Assembly (NCBI GenBank): GCA_965219235.1
Contig: OZ244721.1
Location: forward strand, 1-64,000
DNA: 64,000 bases
Direction of reading: 5' to 3'
Source: CBDHCC01 sp965219235
Lineage (GTDB): Bacteria; Pseudomonadota; Alphaproteobacteria; Sphingomonadales; Sphingomonadaceae
The position numbers were made by a program, and so were the translations under genes. The notes beneath the pieces were generated by a model. It did no database searches. It had not been told where the DNA came from and worked only from the letters and a program-made list of their open reading frames with translations. Of the stretch, positions 53,411 to 61,644 are shown in pieces. Position 1 is the first letter of the stretch. Each line of letters begins with the position of its first letter.

Positions 53411-54512
53411 AACGCCTGGCCCGAGCGTTCGCCTCAAGCTTACGCTCAGCTATGCCGGGTTTTTGATAGTGGCGGGCGTTTTGCTATTCATTGCCGTTTG
53501 GGTGTTTCTGCTCCGCGATCGATCAGTCAGCATTTTCATCCCTCATCCTTCCGATTTCCTGCGTGTATTCGACCCCAGCAATTTTGGCCCGGTGGTCTTC
53601 GGCGCGGCCGCGGTCGTGGTGATGGCATTCCTGCTGGTGTTCGGGCTCGTGGGCGGATGGCTTCTCGCCGGACGCATGCTCAACCCACTGACGCGCATCA
53701 CCGATGCCACTCGGAGGGTGGCAGCGGGCTCGCTTTCACATCGAGTCGCGCTCGATGGCCGCCAGGATGAATTCCGTGAACTCGCCGACACCTTCGACGC
53801 CATGCTAGCGCGACTTGAGGCCCATGTCGCCGATCAGCGAAGGTTTGCAGCCAACGCGTCGCACGAACTGCGCACTCCACTCGCGATCACTCAATCTCTG
53901 CTCGACGTGGCCCGAAACGATCCGGATCGCGACGTCGACGAACTTGTCGGGCGTCTCCACGCGGTCAATGCACGGGCGATCGACCTTACCGAGGCATTGC
54001 TTCTGCTAAGCCGCGCCGATCAAAGGTCCTTCACGCGTGAGCATATGGACCTGTCGCTGCTGGCGGAGGAAGCGAGCGAAACGCTCCTTCCACTCGCCGA
54101 GACACGCGGCGTGGCTCTCGAGATCGCCGGAGACATCAGCCCGGCGATCGGCTCGCACGCCCTTCTCCTTCAACTGGTGACGAACCTCGTGCACAACGCG
54201 ATCGTACACAACCGACCTGACCAAGGGTCTGTGTGGGTCACCACACGCGTTGATACGAGGGCGTCCGTGCTTCTCGTCGAGAATACCGGCGAGCAGCTCG
54301 CTCCGGAAGTCGTGTCGACGCTAATCGAGCCTTTTCAGCGCGGAACCGAACGAATTAGCGCCGGTCACTCAGGCGTCGGATTAGGCTTGGCAATCGCCAG
54401 GGCGATCACCGAAGCACATGGCGGCACGATCACCCTCGCGCCGCGCGCGACTGGCGGACTTTGCGTCACGGTCCAAATTCCCGTCGGCTCAGGCTCCTCG
54501 TACTTCCGGTAA
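53403..54512 (+). CDS. Two-component sensor histidine kinase (VanS-like)
   Basis: 369 residues. Two membrane helices (about 12-35 and 62-88) flank a short periplasmic loop of about 26 residues, followed by a HAMP domain (GRMLNPLTRITDATRRVAAG), H-box ASHELRTPLAITQ, N-box NLVHNAIVHN and GVGLGLAIARAITEAHGG. The very small sensor loop suggests it senses membrane or cell-wall state. It starts with a TTG within the regulator's end. Its 3' end overlaps the antisense LysR remnant by 24 nt. Confidence 0.9.
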   Translation: MSRTPGPSVRLKLTLSYAGFLIVAGVLLFIAVWVFLLRDRSVSIFIPHPSDFLRVFDPSNFGPVVFGAAAVVVMAFLLVFGLVGGWLLAGRMLNPLTRITDATRRVAAGSLSHRVALDGRQDEFRELADTFDAMLARLEAHVADQRRFAANASHELRTPLAITQSLLDVARNDPDRDVDELVGRLHAVNARAIDLTEALLLLSRADQRSFTREHMDLSLLAEEASETLLPLAETRGVALEIAGDISPAIGSHALLLQLVTNLVHNAIVHNRPDQGSVWVTTRVDTRASVLLVENTGEQLAPEVVSTLIEPFQRGTERISAGHSGVGLGLAIARAITEAHGGTITLAPRATGGLCVTVQIPVGSGSSYFR

Positions 54513-54768
54513 GGAATGTGCCAACCCTCCATGGCCAGCGGCGCTTCCGATCGACCAAGCAACCGCCGAGCACGCCTGTCTCGCCTCGTCGGCCACCCAG
54601 TCCGGGAATAGGGACAGCTTCGCACTCTTCTGCCTGACGATCGGAAAGACGAACCAGAACGAGCGACCGTCGTCGCGACGAGATCATGTGCGGGGACCAG
54701 CCGGCCTCCATCTCGTCAAAAAACAGGATAGGCGAGGCGATCGCGATGCCGTGACCCGCGATCGCCGC
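54489..54768 (-). pseudogene. LysR-family regulator C-terminal remnant, frameshifted
   Basis: In one frame AAIAGHGIAIASPILFFDEM is the typical end of a GcvA-like LysR substrate domain; after two frame changes near 54,690 and 54,670 the sequence resumes as GRSFWFVFPIVRQKSAKLSL and FPDWVADEARQ, the family's final strand and helix. There is no N-terminal HTH region. The fragment starts abruptly next to a second remnant. Confidence 0.65.
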
Positions 54769-54770
54769 CC

Positions 54771-54881
54771 CGACGTCGCCAACGCCTTCGCACCGTCGTC
54801 GGCAACGGCCTTGGCGCTTCCAGCGTCCCAGATGTTGGTTAGAACGAGCGGATCACCGCTGCGGTGTGGTTCGTAAAAACT
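54771..54881 (-). pseudogene. Isocitrate lyase/PEP mutase-family N-terminal remnant
   Basis: A 37-codon fragment reads EPHRSGDPLVLTNIWDAGSA followed by KAVADDGAKALATS, the N-terminal hallmark of isocitrate lyase/phosphoenolpyruvate mutase-family proteins. It is preceded by an in-frame stop and runs directly into the LysR remnant. It is a deletion scar of two genes. Confidence 0.6.
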
Positions 54882-55175
54882 TTACATCGCTCGGCTTTGG
54901 TCAAGGATCGTACTTCAAGAGAAAAGATCAGGAAATTAACTGCGGCATCAGCACGTGGCCGGGCGCCACATATAACACGCGCGTCAAACACCTCGCCCGG
55001 CCCGCGCTGGCCTAGACGCGTCGCTCCGTCCAGTAGGCGAGCGCAGGCCTCCACCAACAATGGCGCAGTCACCGATTCAACGTTCCGGCCCTTGCACTCG
55101 TCTCGCCGGTCTGGTGAGTCAAAGCTTCATGCAAGTAACTTTGAGGAGCTGCTTGTTGCATAGGCCCTCGAATTA
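54882..55175. other. Non-coding gap after the gene remnants
   Basis: About 290 bp with no recognisable gene or domain on either strand. Some short frames are open but without ribosome sites. No repeat of the dispersed families is present. Confidence 0.5.
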
Positions 55176-56459
55176 CTAGGGGATAGTTCGCGCAATGACT
55201 AGGTCTCCGGAACGTAAGCCCGGGCGGATTGTCCATTCGGGCTTCAACGTCAGCGCCCATCCCTGTCCCTTGAGTTTTTCAGGATCCGCACCGACTGCCG
55301 TCACAGTCGCTCGACCGGCACTCGGTGCAATCAGCGCTCCACCGCTTTCGACTTCGAGAGCACCCCAATCGTCAACCAGCCGCATGGTGGGATAGATCGT
55401 GCCCTGTCCTTCCAAGGGTACCAAGGTCTGCGGGTTAAACTGATAGTTGCTGTGCAATAGCGGCAGGATCAGCACTGGCCCGTCGACCAGCCGGGCTTTG
55501 TATCCGGCAATGCGGGCCACGCGATCACTCTCACGCTTTTCCTCCAATACCCGTAATGAGCCGTCGTCGTATCTCTTGGCACGCTCGGCGATCGTTGCGC
55601 CAGCGGGACGAATGCGGAGCGCAGTGCCGAGAAGTTCATCGAACCGACGCTTGCCGATCTTCTTCCGCCAGCCGGGATCGGCATTGTCGAGTAGCAGGCC
55701 GTAAGCGGGACCAGTGGCGTAGGCGAACGACCGCACGAACGTTGGGGCCGCGACAAATGCTTGCAGATCATGCTGAGCGAAGGTCACGCGCTCTGACGCG
55801 GTCGCCAGCCCGAGCCGGACTCCGGTATATTCGGCGATGCCCTCGTTGATCTCCAGCGCACCTTCCTCCGCGGCGGCGCCGGGAAACGCGCGATATCGCT
55901 CTCCCCGGAATGCCAGCGCATCGGTAATCGCTGCCCTGCGGATACGGAAATTAGTAGCGCCCAGCGCGCGAGACAGCGCGCGCCATTCGAGTTGGAGGAG
56001 ATAACGGCCTTCGAGGGTATCGAGATGATGATTCGCGGCCTCGGGCCTGGTCAATCCCAACCCCTCCTGAACCCGATGGAACAACTCGTGCGCGATAAGC
56101 ACGTGGCGTGTCGCGTCGTCTTCGGGCGTTGGGCCGACAAGCTGCGTCCATCGCGTCCCAGACCAGTCGATCGGTGTATTGGCGATTACAACACTCTCGG
56201 GAAGCACACCACGAAAAACCGCGCCATCGCGGCGCAATGTCCCGCCGGCGTCCGCCGCGCTCGCGACCACTGATCGATCGTGCCAATCCACCAGAAGAAT
56301 GGGTCCGCAAATCGACGAGCCCCATAGATGCCCATCATCGCGTGCGCAGATCATGGCCCCTTCGTCGAACAGCCTTGTCGCTTCCGAAAGAGAGGGTGAC
56401 CCAGCCGCCGCGCTTGCAACGGATGCCATGAGCACAACGGCGCCTATACAATTTCTCAT
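55176..56459 (-). CDS. Secreted protein with metalloprotease-like HELFH motif
   Basis: 427 residues. A signal peptide (residues 1-20, cleavage near AAAGS) leads a mature region with LIAHELFHRVQE (His124, Glu125, His128) and, 82 residues on, NEGIAEYTG (Glu206, Glu210) that could provide the third zinc ligand, as in gluzincins. I do not recognise a named family. The C-terminal 100 residues look beta-rich (LVPLEGQGTIYPTMRLVDDWGALEVESGG). ATG at 56459 has GGGAG upstream. It lies just behind the broken GST gene and may share its transcript. Confidence 0.6.
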   Translation of the reverse strand: MRNCIGAVVLMASVASAAAGSPSLSEATRLFDEGAMICARDDGHLWGSSICGPILLVDWHDRSVVASAADAGGTLRRDGAVFRGVLPESVVIANTPIDWSGTRWTQLVGPTPEDDATRHVLIAHELFHRVQEGLGLTRPEAANHHLDTLEGRYLLQLEWRALSRALGATNFRIRRAAITDALAFRGERYRAFPGAAAEEGALEINEGIAEYTGVRLGLATASERVTFAQHDLQAFVAAPTFVRSFAYATGPAYGLLLDNADPGWRKKIGKRRFDELLGTALRIRPAGATIAERAKRYDDGSLRVLEEKRESDRVARIAGYKARLVDGPVLILPLLHSNYQFNPQTLVPLEGQGTIYPTMRLVDDWGALEVESGGALIAPSAGRATVTAVGADPEKLKGQGWALTLKPEWTIRPGLRSGDLVIARTIP

Positions 56460-56494
56460 TTTGTACAGGCTCCCACCGCCTTCAAATTTCAGCA

Positions 56495-57138
56495 TTATAG
56501 TCCGCTCATCTTGGAAGCCCACTCTTTGGTGGCCTGACACGTGTTCATCGCCCGCTTGTAAGCTTCGCGTCCAGTCGTACGAGCGACATAGTCTCGCTCT
56601 GTTTTGTCCAACACCGCGTTTCCTGTTCTCTGGGCGAACTCCAGGGAGTAAGTTACCGAGATGTCGGCCGCAGTGAATTTATCGCCGGCAAGATAGGGCG
56701 TCTGGTCGAGTTGCCGCGCCACCAGTCTCCGCCGGCTCTCGAATATCTCCAATGCCCAGCGGACGGTCCAGTTCTGCCGCTCGACCTCGGGTGCGAGCAT
56801 TTGGCTGGCGACCGCGACATTATTCGGCATGGCAAGACCGGCCTCGCCGAGATGAAGAAATTGCTGGTACGCCGGGAAGGCGGGGTCGTGAGAATCCGGC
56901 GCTAGCGGCGTCGGTCCGTGACGTGCCATCAAATACTCCATGATCGCGATCGATTCGACCATCGTCACATCACCGTCCCGGATTGCGGGATGAAGCCAGC
57001 GGGGTTGATCGCCAAGAATTCGGCATCGTGTTCGACCCCGGCCAGCAGGTCTACCGGCCGCAGCTGGTATGGAAGCCCCAATTCCTCGAGGAGCCAAACG
57101 ACGCGGAAACCTCTCCCTTCGCCGAACACAGTGATCAT
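56495..57138 (-). pseudogene. Glutathione S-transferase with a single-base frameshift
   Basis: The N-terminal frame from ATG 57138 reads MITVFGEGRGFRVVWLLEEL and INPAGFIP, the thioredoxin-like domain start; the C-terminal frame continues IRDGDVTMVESIAIMEYL, LAGDKFTAADISVTYSLEFA and the all-helical domain. They are joined across about 56,990, where one base is missing (644 nt instead of 645). The rest is a normal 214-residue GST. Either the gene is newly broken or the base was lost in assembly. It is divergent from an HxlR regulator. Confidence 0.75.
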
Positions 57139-57161
57139 CGCCGATCCCCCTACAAAACCGC

Positions 57162-57174
57162 TTGCATAATGCAA
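57162..57174. promoter_or_regulatory. Palindrome in the GST/hxlR promoter region
   Basis: TTGCATAATGCAA (arms TTGCAT/ATGCAA, one-base centre) lies 24 bp upstream of the GST ATG, in the 95-bp space to the divergent HxlR gene. It is a candidate HxlR operator. Confidence 0.4.
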
Positions 57175-57233
57175 TTGGTTGCGGGCTAGCCTAGCTGCTG
57201 CCAGTTTGCAAGTGGTTTGAGATCGGAGGCGAT

Positions 57234-57761
57234 GTGAGCATACGCACTGAGCGGCGATCCGGCTGCCCCATCAATCTGACGCTGGAAGTGCTCGGCGATC
57301 GCTGGAGCCTGATCGTCATCCGCGACGTGATGTTTGGAAACCGTCGGCGCTACCGTGAGCTGTTGACGAGGAGTGAAGAGGGAATCGCTTCCAATATTTT
57401 GGCTGACAGGTTGAAGCGGCTGGTCAGCGCCGGGTTGCTGACCAAAAGCGACGATCCGCGGCACAAGCAGAGCGCAATCTTCAGTCTGACCGAATCCGCG
57501 GTTCAGCTCGTACCGCTTCTCGCTCACATGGGCGCTTGGGGGAGGCGCCACACCGCCGTCTCGCCCGAGTTGTCGATTAGAGCCGAGCTCTTGGAGCAAG
57601 GCGGACCGGAGATGTGGAATGCTTTCATGGATGAGTTGAGAGCTTTCCATCTTGGTGCCACGTCGCCCGAGCGTTCAGTGAGTGCCGAATTGCAAGCTGG
57701 TTTCGAACGGGTATCAGAAAGCATCAAAATGAGTGATAAAAACCGCAACCGTTCGATGTGA
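57234..57761 (+). CDS. HxlR-family transcriptional regulator
   Basis: 175 residues, longer than usual because of a C-terminal extension of about 60 residues. The HTH domain reads GCPINLTLEVLGDRWSLIVIRDVMFGNRRRYREL, IASNILADRLKRLVSAGLL and the wing KQSAIFSLTESAVQLVPLL. The Cys at residue 11 (SGCPINL) is again at the redox-sensing position. It begins with a GTG and is divergent from the frameshifted GST, which it probably controls. Confidence 0.88.
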   Translation: MSIRTERRSGCPINLTLEVLGDRWSLIVIRDVMFGNRRRYRELLTRSEEGIASNILADRLKRLVSAGLLTKSDDPRHKQSAIFSLTESAVQLVPLLAHMGAWGRRHTAVSPELSIRAELLEQGGPEMWNAFMDELRAFHLGATSPERSVSAELQAGFERVSESIKMSDKNRNRSM

Positions 57762-57785
57762 TAGCATATAGGCAGATTGAAATGG

Positions 57786-58508
57786 CTAAGCATCGGCCCA
57801 CAATTCCGTGTCGAAAGAGAATGCTCGATCCAGAGCATGACGACCGGCTGGCGTCACGGTGACTGCTCGCGAACTGTCGACACGACGCACCCAGTCCCTG
57901 GCGAAGAAGGTCGCCAGTAGTGCCGTGCCTACTGTACCGGCGATGTGAGGACGGCGTTCGCTCCAGTCGAGGCATGGCCGGCAGAGCACCCGCCTGCGCT
58001 TTGCGCGCGGCGCAGCCCTATCGAGGTCGACTCCAATGCTGCGAAGGAACGCCTCTCCGGCTTCCGTCAAAATGCCACCATCCGACGATAGTTCGACGTG
58101 TTCGCACTCGATCATCCGATCGGCCATCGCAACGGCGATCTGCCCGGCAAGGTGATCGTAGCATGTGCGCGCGCGTCGCAAGGCATGATCCCTTGGACCT
58201 GTCCGGGGCGGAGCCTTCGCAAGGCGGGGCGGTGTCGCGGCCACCGCCATGATACCTTCGAGCATCTGCGCGACCGTCTTCGACGCGAGCCGATGATAGC
58301 GATGACGACCTTGCCGCTCGACCACGATCAGGCCAGCTTGCGTCAAGCGCGCGAGATGAGCGCTCGCGGTCTGCGGGGTGATGCCGCCCGCTCCTGCCAG
58401 TTCGGTCGCGGTGAGGGCACGTCCGTCCATCAGGGCCAAAAGCATATTGGCCCGTGCGGGATCACCGACCAGGGCGGCGGTTTCGGCAAGTCCTGAGGTG
58501 GTGAGCAT
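57786..58508 (-). CDS. ArsR-family transcriptional regulator
   Basis: 240 residues. The N-terminal winged helix (residues about 8-85) reads LVGDPARANMLLALMDGRALTATELAGAGGITPQTASAHLARL TQAGLIVVERQGRHRYHRL, cut here for reading. The long C-terminal half (about 150 residues) has CRPCLDWSERRPHIAG, typical of a common ArsR subgroup in proteobacteria. No clear metal site is seen. It is divergent from the NIPSNAP/monooxygenase pair, and an inverted repeat lies between. Confidence 0.85.
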   Translation of the reverse strand: MLTTSGLAETAALVGDPARANMLLALMDGRALTATELAGAGGITPQTASAHLARLTQAGLIVVERQGRHRYHRLASKTVAQMLEGIMAVAATPPRLAKAPPRTGPRDHALRRARTCYDHLAGQIAVAMADRMIECEHVELSSDGGILTEAGEAFLRSIGVDLDRAAPRAKRRRVLCRPCLDWSERRPHIAGTVGTALLATFFARDWVRRVDSSRAVTVTPAGRHALDRAFSFDTELWADA

Positions 58509-58560
58509 CGAGCGGTTCCGGGCGGGCAGTTAGATACCACGTTAGCACAGCTCAGCCCGC

Positions 58561-58586
58561 AATGCTTCGGCGTCGAACGAAGCATT
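58561..58586. promoter_or_regulatory. Inverted repeat, candidate ArsR operator
   Basis: AATGCTTCG (58561-58569) and CGAAGCATT (58578-58586) are exact 9-bp arms with an 8-bp spacer. It lies 52 bp upstream of the ArsR gene and about 54 bp before the NIPSNAP ATG. Confidence 0.6.
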
Positions 58587-58639
58587 GACCCGCTACGGCC
58601 AGCTAAATGACGGTAACACAGACAGGAGATATGCCGATC

Positions 58640-58966
58640 ATGTTGACATGCTTTATTCGCTACGAGATCGACCCGTTCAGGTCAGATGCTTTTGAAGAGT
58701 ACGCCCGCAACTGGGGGCAGGCGATCCCGCGCTGCGGCGCTGACCTGATCGGGTATTTCGCACCACAGGAGGGCTCCGCAACCACGGCTTACGGCGTCTA
58801 CAATATCGACAGTCTCGCCGCGTACGAACAATACCGGGCGCGGTTGCGCGACGACCCCCTAGGCCGCGAAAATTATGGATTCGCCAAGCGCGAGCGCTTC
58901 ATTCTGAAGGAGGATCGCGTGTTTCTCCGACTGGCGTCTGCTCCCCATTCCTCGGTGCAGCCGTGA
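58640..58966 (+). CDS. NIPSNAP-family protein
   Basis: 108 residues with the family start MLTCFIRYEIDPFRSDAFEEYARNWGQAIPRCGADLIGYF and GSATTAYGVYNIDSLAAYEQYRARLRDD, a ferredoxin-like dimeric barrel. NIPSNAP proteins may act as small oxygen-handling or detoxification enzymes. ATG at 58640 is chosen because the family starts there and AGGAG lies 11 nt upstream; ATGs at 58607 and 58631 are alternatives. It overlaps the monooxygenase gene by GTGA. Confidence 0.82.
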   Translation: MLTCFIRYEIDPFRSDAFEEYARNWGQAIPRCGADLIGYFAPQEGSATTAYGVYNIDSLAAYEQYRARLRDDPLGRENYGFAKRERFILKEDRVFLRLASAPHSSVQP

Positions 58967-59319
58967 TCGCCGTCATCTTCGAAGTCGAACCGGCGCCGGG
59001 CCGGAAGCAGCAGTATCTTGATTTGGCGGCGGCATTGCGGGGAGAGCTTGAAACGATTGATGGGTTCCTGTCGGTCGAGCGCTTTCAGAGCCTCACTAAT
59101 CCCGAGCGAATGCTGTCCTTGTCTTATTTCCGCGATGAGGACGCGGTGCGGCAATGGCGTAACACGGCCGCCCATCGTGCGACTCAGGCACGCGGCCGCG
59201 CTGGCGTATTCTCCGATTATCGGTTGCGCGTCGCCAGCGTGCTTCGCGACTACGGCATGACGAATCGCGCCGAGGCTCCGGCTGATAGCATCGCCGCTCA
59301 TGTTCAGCCGGAAAAATGA
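58963..59319 (+). CDS. Antibiotic biosynthesis monooxygenase-family protein
   Basis: 118 residues with the dimeric alpha-beta barrel of ABM enzymes: AVIFEVEPAPGRKQQYLDLAAALRGELETIDGFLSVERFQSLTNPERML and EDAVRQWRNTAAHRATQARG. These cofactor-free monooxygenases oxidise small aromatics or haem. GTG at 58963 overlaps the NIPSNAP stop. Together with NIPSNAP and ArsR it makes a small inducible unit that recurs in alphaproteobacteria. Confidence 0.85.
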   Translation: MIAVIFEVEPAPGRKQQYLDLAAALRGELETIDGFLSVERFQSLTNPERMLSLSYFRDEDAVRQWRNTAAHRATQARGRAGVFSDYRLRVASVLRDYGMTNRAEAPADSIAAHVQPEK

Positions 59320-59329
59320 TGTCAGTTTA

Positions 59330-59991
59330 CTACGTCGGTGTCAGCGGGGCTAAGGCAACTTTGGGCATTGCGCTCGTGATCGCGTCCAAAGCCCGTTCAT
59401 AGCCGCGACCTTGCACCGGACGGCCGTGCGCTGGAATGATCGTAATCGGCCTACGCTCGTGGAGCCGACGGACGATTGACCGCGACCAGGCGTCGCGATC
59501 CGCGACGTAGACCAATTCCGGCCGTGCGTTGCAGCGAAAGCCCAGGCCGCTCCCAGTCAACCGCGCGATAATGCGCGGAGGAAGAATTTGGTCGTAACGC
59601 TCATTGTTGCTGAAGAGGTCGCCCATCCATCAGATGGGACCGTCCGGCGTGCCGATGTCAAGCAATGCGTCAGGCGACTTCATACCATCCAGGACGAATG
59701 AACGGAGCGGCGCTAAGTCGTCTCCTCCCTCTTCAAGGCAAGGAACGGCACAGAACACTTACCGCTTAACCGCGCGTGCGCTCCGCGAGGCGCAAGGCTC
59801 ACCGCCTCGGGAAAGCGAGCGCGCCATTCCGCTTGACCAAGATAGTGATATCCGTTCGATGCGACCAGCCAGGGCACCGGGCCCAGTTCGGCGATTTGAT
59901 GGATGTATGCGGAAATCGCGCAAAAGCTCGGCGCTATAATCAACGAGTAAGGACGAGCGAAAACGTTCACGTGCCTGAATAACTCAGCCAA
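59330..59991 (-). pseudogene. DUF4336 (metallo-hydrolase-like) gene, frameshift and stop
   Basis: The N-terminal part (from 59991) has PYSLIIAPSFCAISAYIHQI and ELGPVPWLVASNGYHYLGQA, the DUF4336 start; after a frame change near 59,740 the sequence resumes DLAPLRSFVLDGMKSPDALL, then an in-frame TGA (59630-59632), and then MGDLFSNNERYDQI and RPITIIPAHGRPV, the family's end. Two separate lesions make it a decayed gene. Confidence 0.7.
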
Positions 59992-60309
59992 GCCGTATTT
60001 TGGTCAGCCGCAGATACACAGGTCCGACAAGGTGTATTCGACTAGCTGAAGGGTATCCGCCGACCCCAGCTTCATCTGAGCGACCCGACCGCGCCCTGAT
60101 GTATAATCACCCAATGGCATTGAAGCTTCAGCGACGTCGCAGTTCGGCGCACGTCGGCGATCAGCGCCCAGTGGCGGCTCTATCGTGGAGCGAACGTCAA
60201 CACATATTCGTTATGTTTATCCAGCGCGGGGCGCCCGCAAGAATTCGAACTGAAGTCGCGTGCGGGCGCTGCAACGCGACTCGATATCAGCTTACAAACT
60301 TATGTCCGG
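59992..60309. other. 318-bp gap between the DUF4336 remnant and the integrase
   Basis: No recognised gene. A 38-codon frame on the minus strand (60004-60120) reads like a protein tail (MKLGSADTLQLVEYTL) but I do not recognise it. A tRNA-T-arm-like stretch near 60,240-60,275 does not fold into a tRNA. Confidence 0.4.
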
Positions 60310-61554
60310 CTAGGTTCGCGCTGACTCGATGGCGCGGGACAGGTGATCGTTCCAGGTCGATAGCGCTTCACGCTTTTCAGGTTTCCAGTCGTGGCGCTGA
60401 TAGATGCCTGCCACTCCAGACCGCGAACCACCGACATGGTTGAGCACCGCTTCGGTTACCTCAAACCGAACTCCCAGCCTCTGAAATCCTGTGGCAAGCG
60501 TCCGCCTGAGGTCATGGAGACGCCATGGCGGCATAAGGTTGCCCCCGTCCTTCGAAATCAGCTTGTCGAGCTTAGCCTTACCCTTGGCATGGGCGGTGAA
60601 CGCGGCACCTGTGGCGGTCGGAAAAACCCGGCCGCGACTTGGCCACTTTCCATCACCGGCCACTTTATCGAGCTCAGCGATCGCAAGATCATCGAGAGGG
60701 ATGGTCGTCGGCTCGCCATTTTTCGTTCGATCGCCGGACAGCCGCATTTCGCGCTCCGCCCGGTCCAATTCCTGCCAGTGAAGACCACTGACCTCCTCCC
60801 GGCGCTGGCCGGTGGCAATCAGCAGCCGGACGATCGGTCCGAAGCACCGATGGCACTCCGGCGCCTGCCTCCAGACCCTCGCCAGCTCGCTATCGCTCAG
60901 CCACCGTTCGCGGGCCTTGACCGCTTTGAGCGTCTCCATCCCCTCCATCGGACTTCTGTCGATGTCGCCGCGGCTCACCGCCCATCGAAACAGGCGCCTC
61001 AACACGGCGAAGACGTTGCGGCGATTGGCTGCCTGCTCACGCGGCATGCGATCGATGACGGCAACGACGTCGACACGGGTGATGGCGGGGAGGGCCTTGT
61101 CCCGCAGAACCGGCTTGACGTGAAGGTGCAGCGATCGAGTTACGAGCGTCGACCACCCTTTGCCCTTGCAGCTCGCCGCGAACCGATCGGCGTAGTTTGA
61201 AAATGCGAGGTCGACAGCCTCGCGGCGTCGCTGCTTATCGGATTCGACCGGGTCGATGCCCTGATCAACAAGGCGGAGAAGTCTCGTCGCTTCCTCGCGA
61301 GCGGTGAATGGCGTCCAGGGCGAGCCATGCCCGCCGATTGTGTAGCGACGTGTCTTCGCCTCCCGGTCGCCCATGCGATACTGGACGACGTAGGACGCCG
61401 AGCCGCCTGCGCTGATCTTCAGCCCGAACCCCTTCAGTTCGTCATCCCAGAGGAAGCCGGTAACGCCGCCTGCCTGAAGCGCGTCGAGGGTCCGCTTGGT
61501 GATTTTTCCGGTGCCATGACGAACCTCATGTACCAGAAAGTAATCACCCAGCAA
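60310..61554 (-). CDS. P4-type tyrosine integrase
   Basis: 414 residues. The N-terminal DUF4102 arm domain begins KITKRTLDAL and ends near 110; the core-binding domain follows. Catalytic residues: Arg251 in ATGQRREEV, Lys278, His347 and Arg350 in HDLRRT, His373 in NHVGG and Tyr385 in YQRHDW, all present. TTG at 61554 is the only usable in-frame start near the homology and lies inside the 20-bp repeat (61540-61559). It points away from trmB, next to attR, and should carry out integration and excision of the island. Confidence 0.93.
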   Translation of the reverse strand: MLGDYFLVHEVRHGTGKITKRTLDALQAGGVTGFLWDDELKGFGLKISAGGSASYVVQYRMGDREAKTRRYTIGGHGSPWTPFTAREEATRLLRLVDQGIDPVESDKQRRREAVDLAFSNYADRFAASCKGKGWSTLVTRSLHLHVKPVLRDKALPAITRVDVVAVIDRMPREQAANRRNVFAVLRRLFRWAVSRGDIDRSPMEGMETLKAVKARERWLSDSELARVWRQAPECHRCFGPIVRLLIATGQRREEVSGLHWQELDRAEREMRLSGDRTKNGEPTTIPLDDLAIAELDKVAGDGKWPSRGRVFPTATGAAFTAHAKGKAKLDKLISKDGGNLMPPWRLHDLRRTLATGFQRLGVRFEVTEAVLNHVGGSRSGVAGIYQRHDWKPEKREALSTWNDHLSRAIESART

Positions 61555-61559
61555 TCACC
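61540..61559. repeat. 20-bp island end repeat, right copy
   Basis: GTAATCACCCAGCAATCACC is identical and in the same orientation to 45268-45287; here it overlaps the integrase start codon and lies 92 bp inside the attR-like sequence. Confidence 0.7.
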
Positions 61560-61644
61560 GAGGCGGAAACCAGCGGCGGCAGGCGGCGGCGGGTTTCATG
61601 CTAAACTGTTGAAAGATTACGATTAGCGGTGATGGGCCATTGAT

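Noticed and set aside
60230..60280. tRNA-like remnant near AGTTCGAATTCTTGCGGGCG (minus strand)
   Set aside because: A T-arm-like loop is visible but the T-stem pairs poorly and no D or anticodon arm can be formed.
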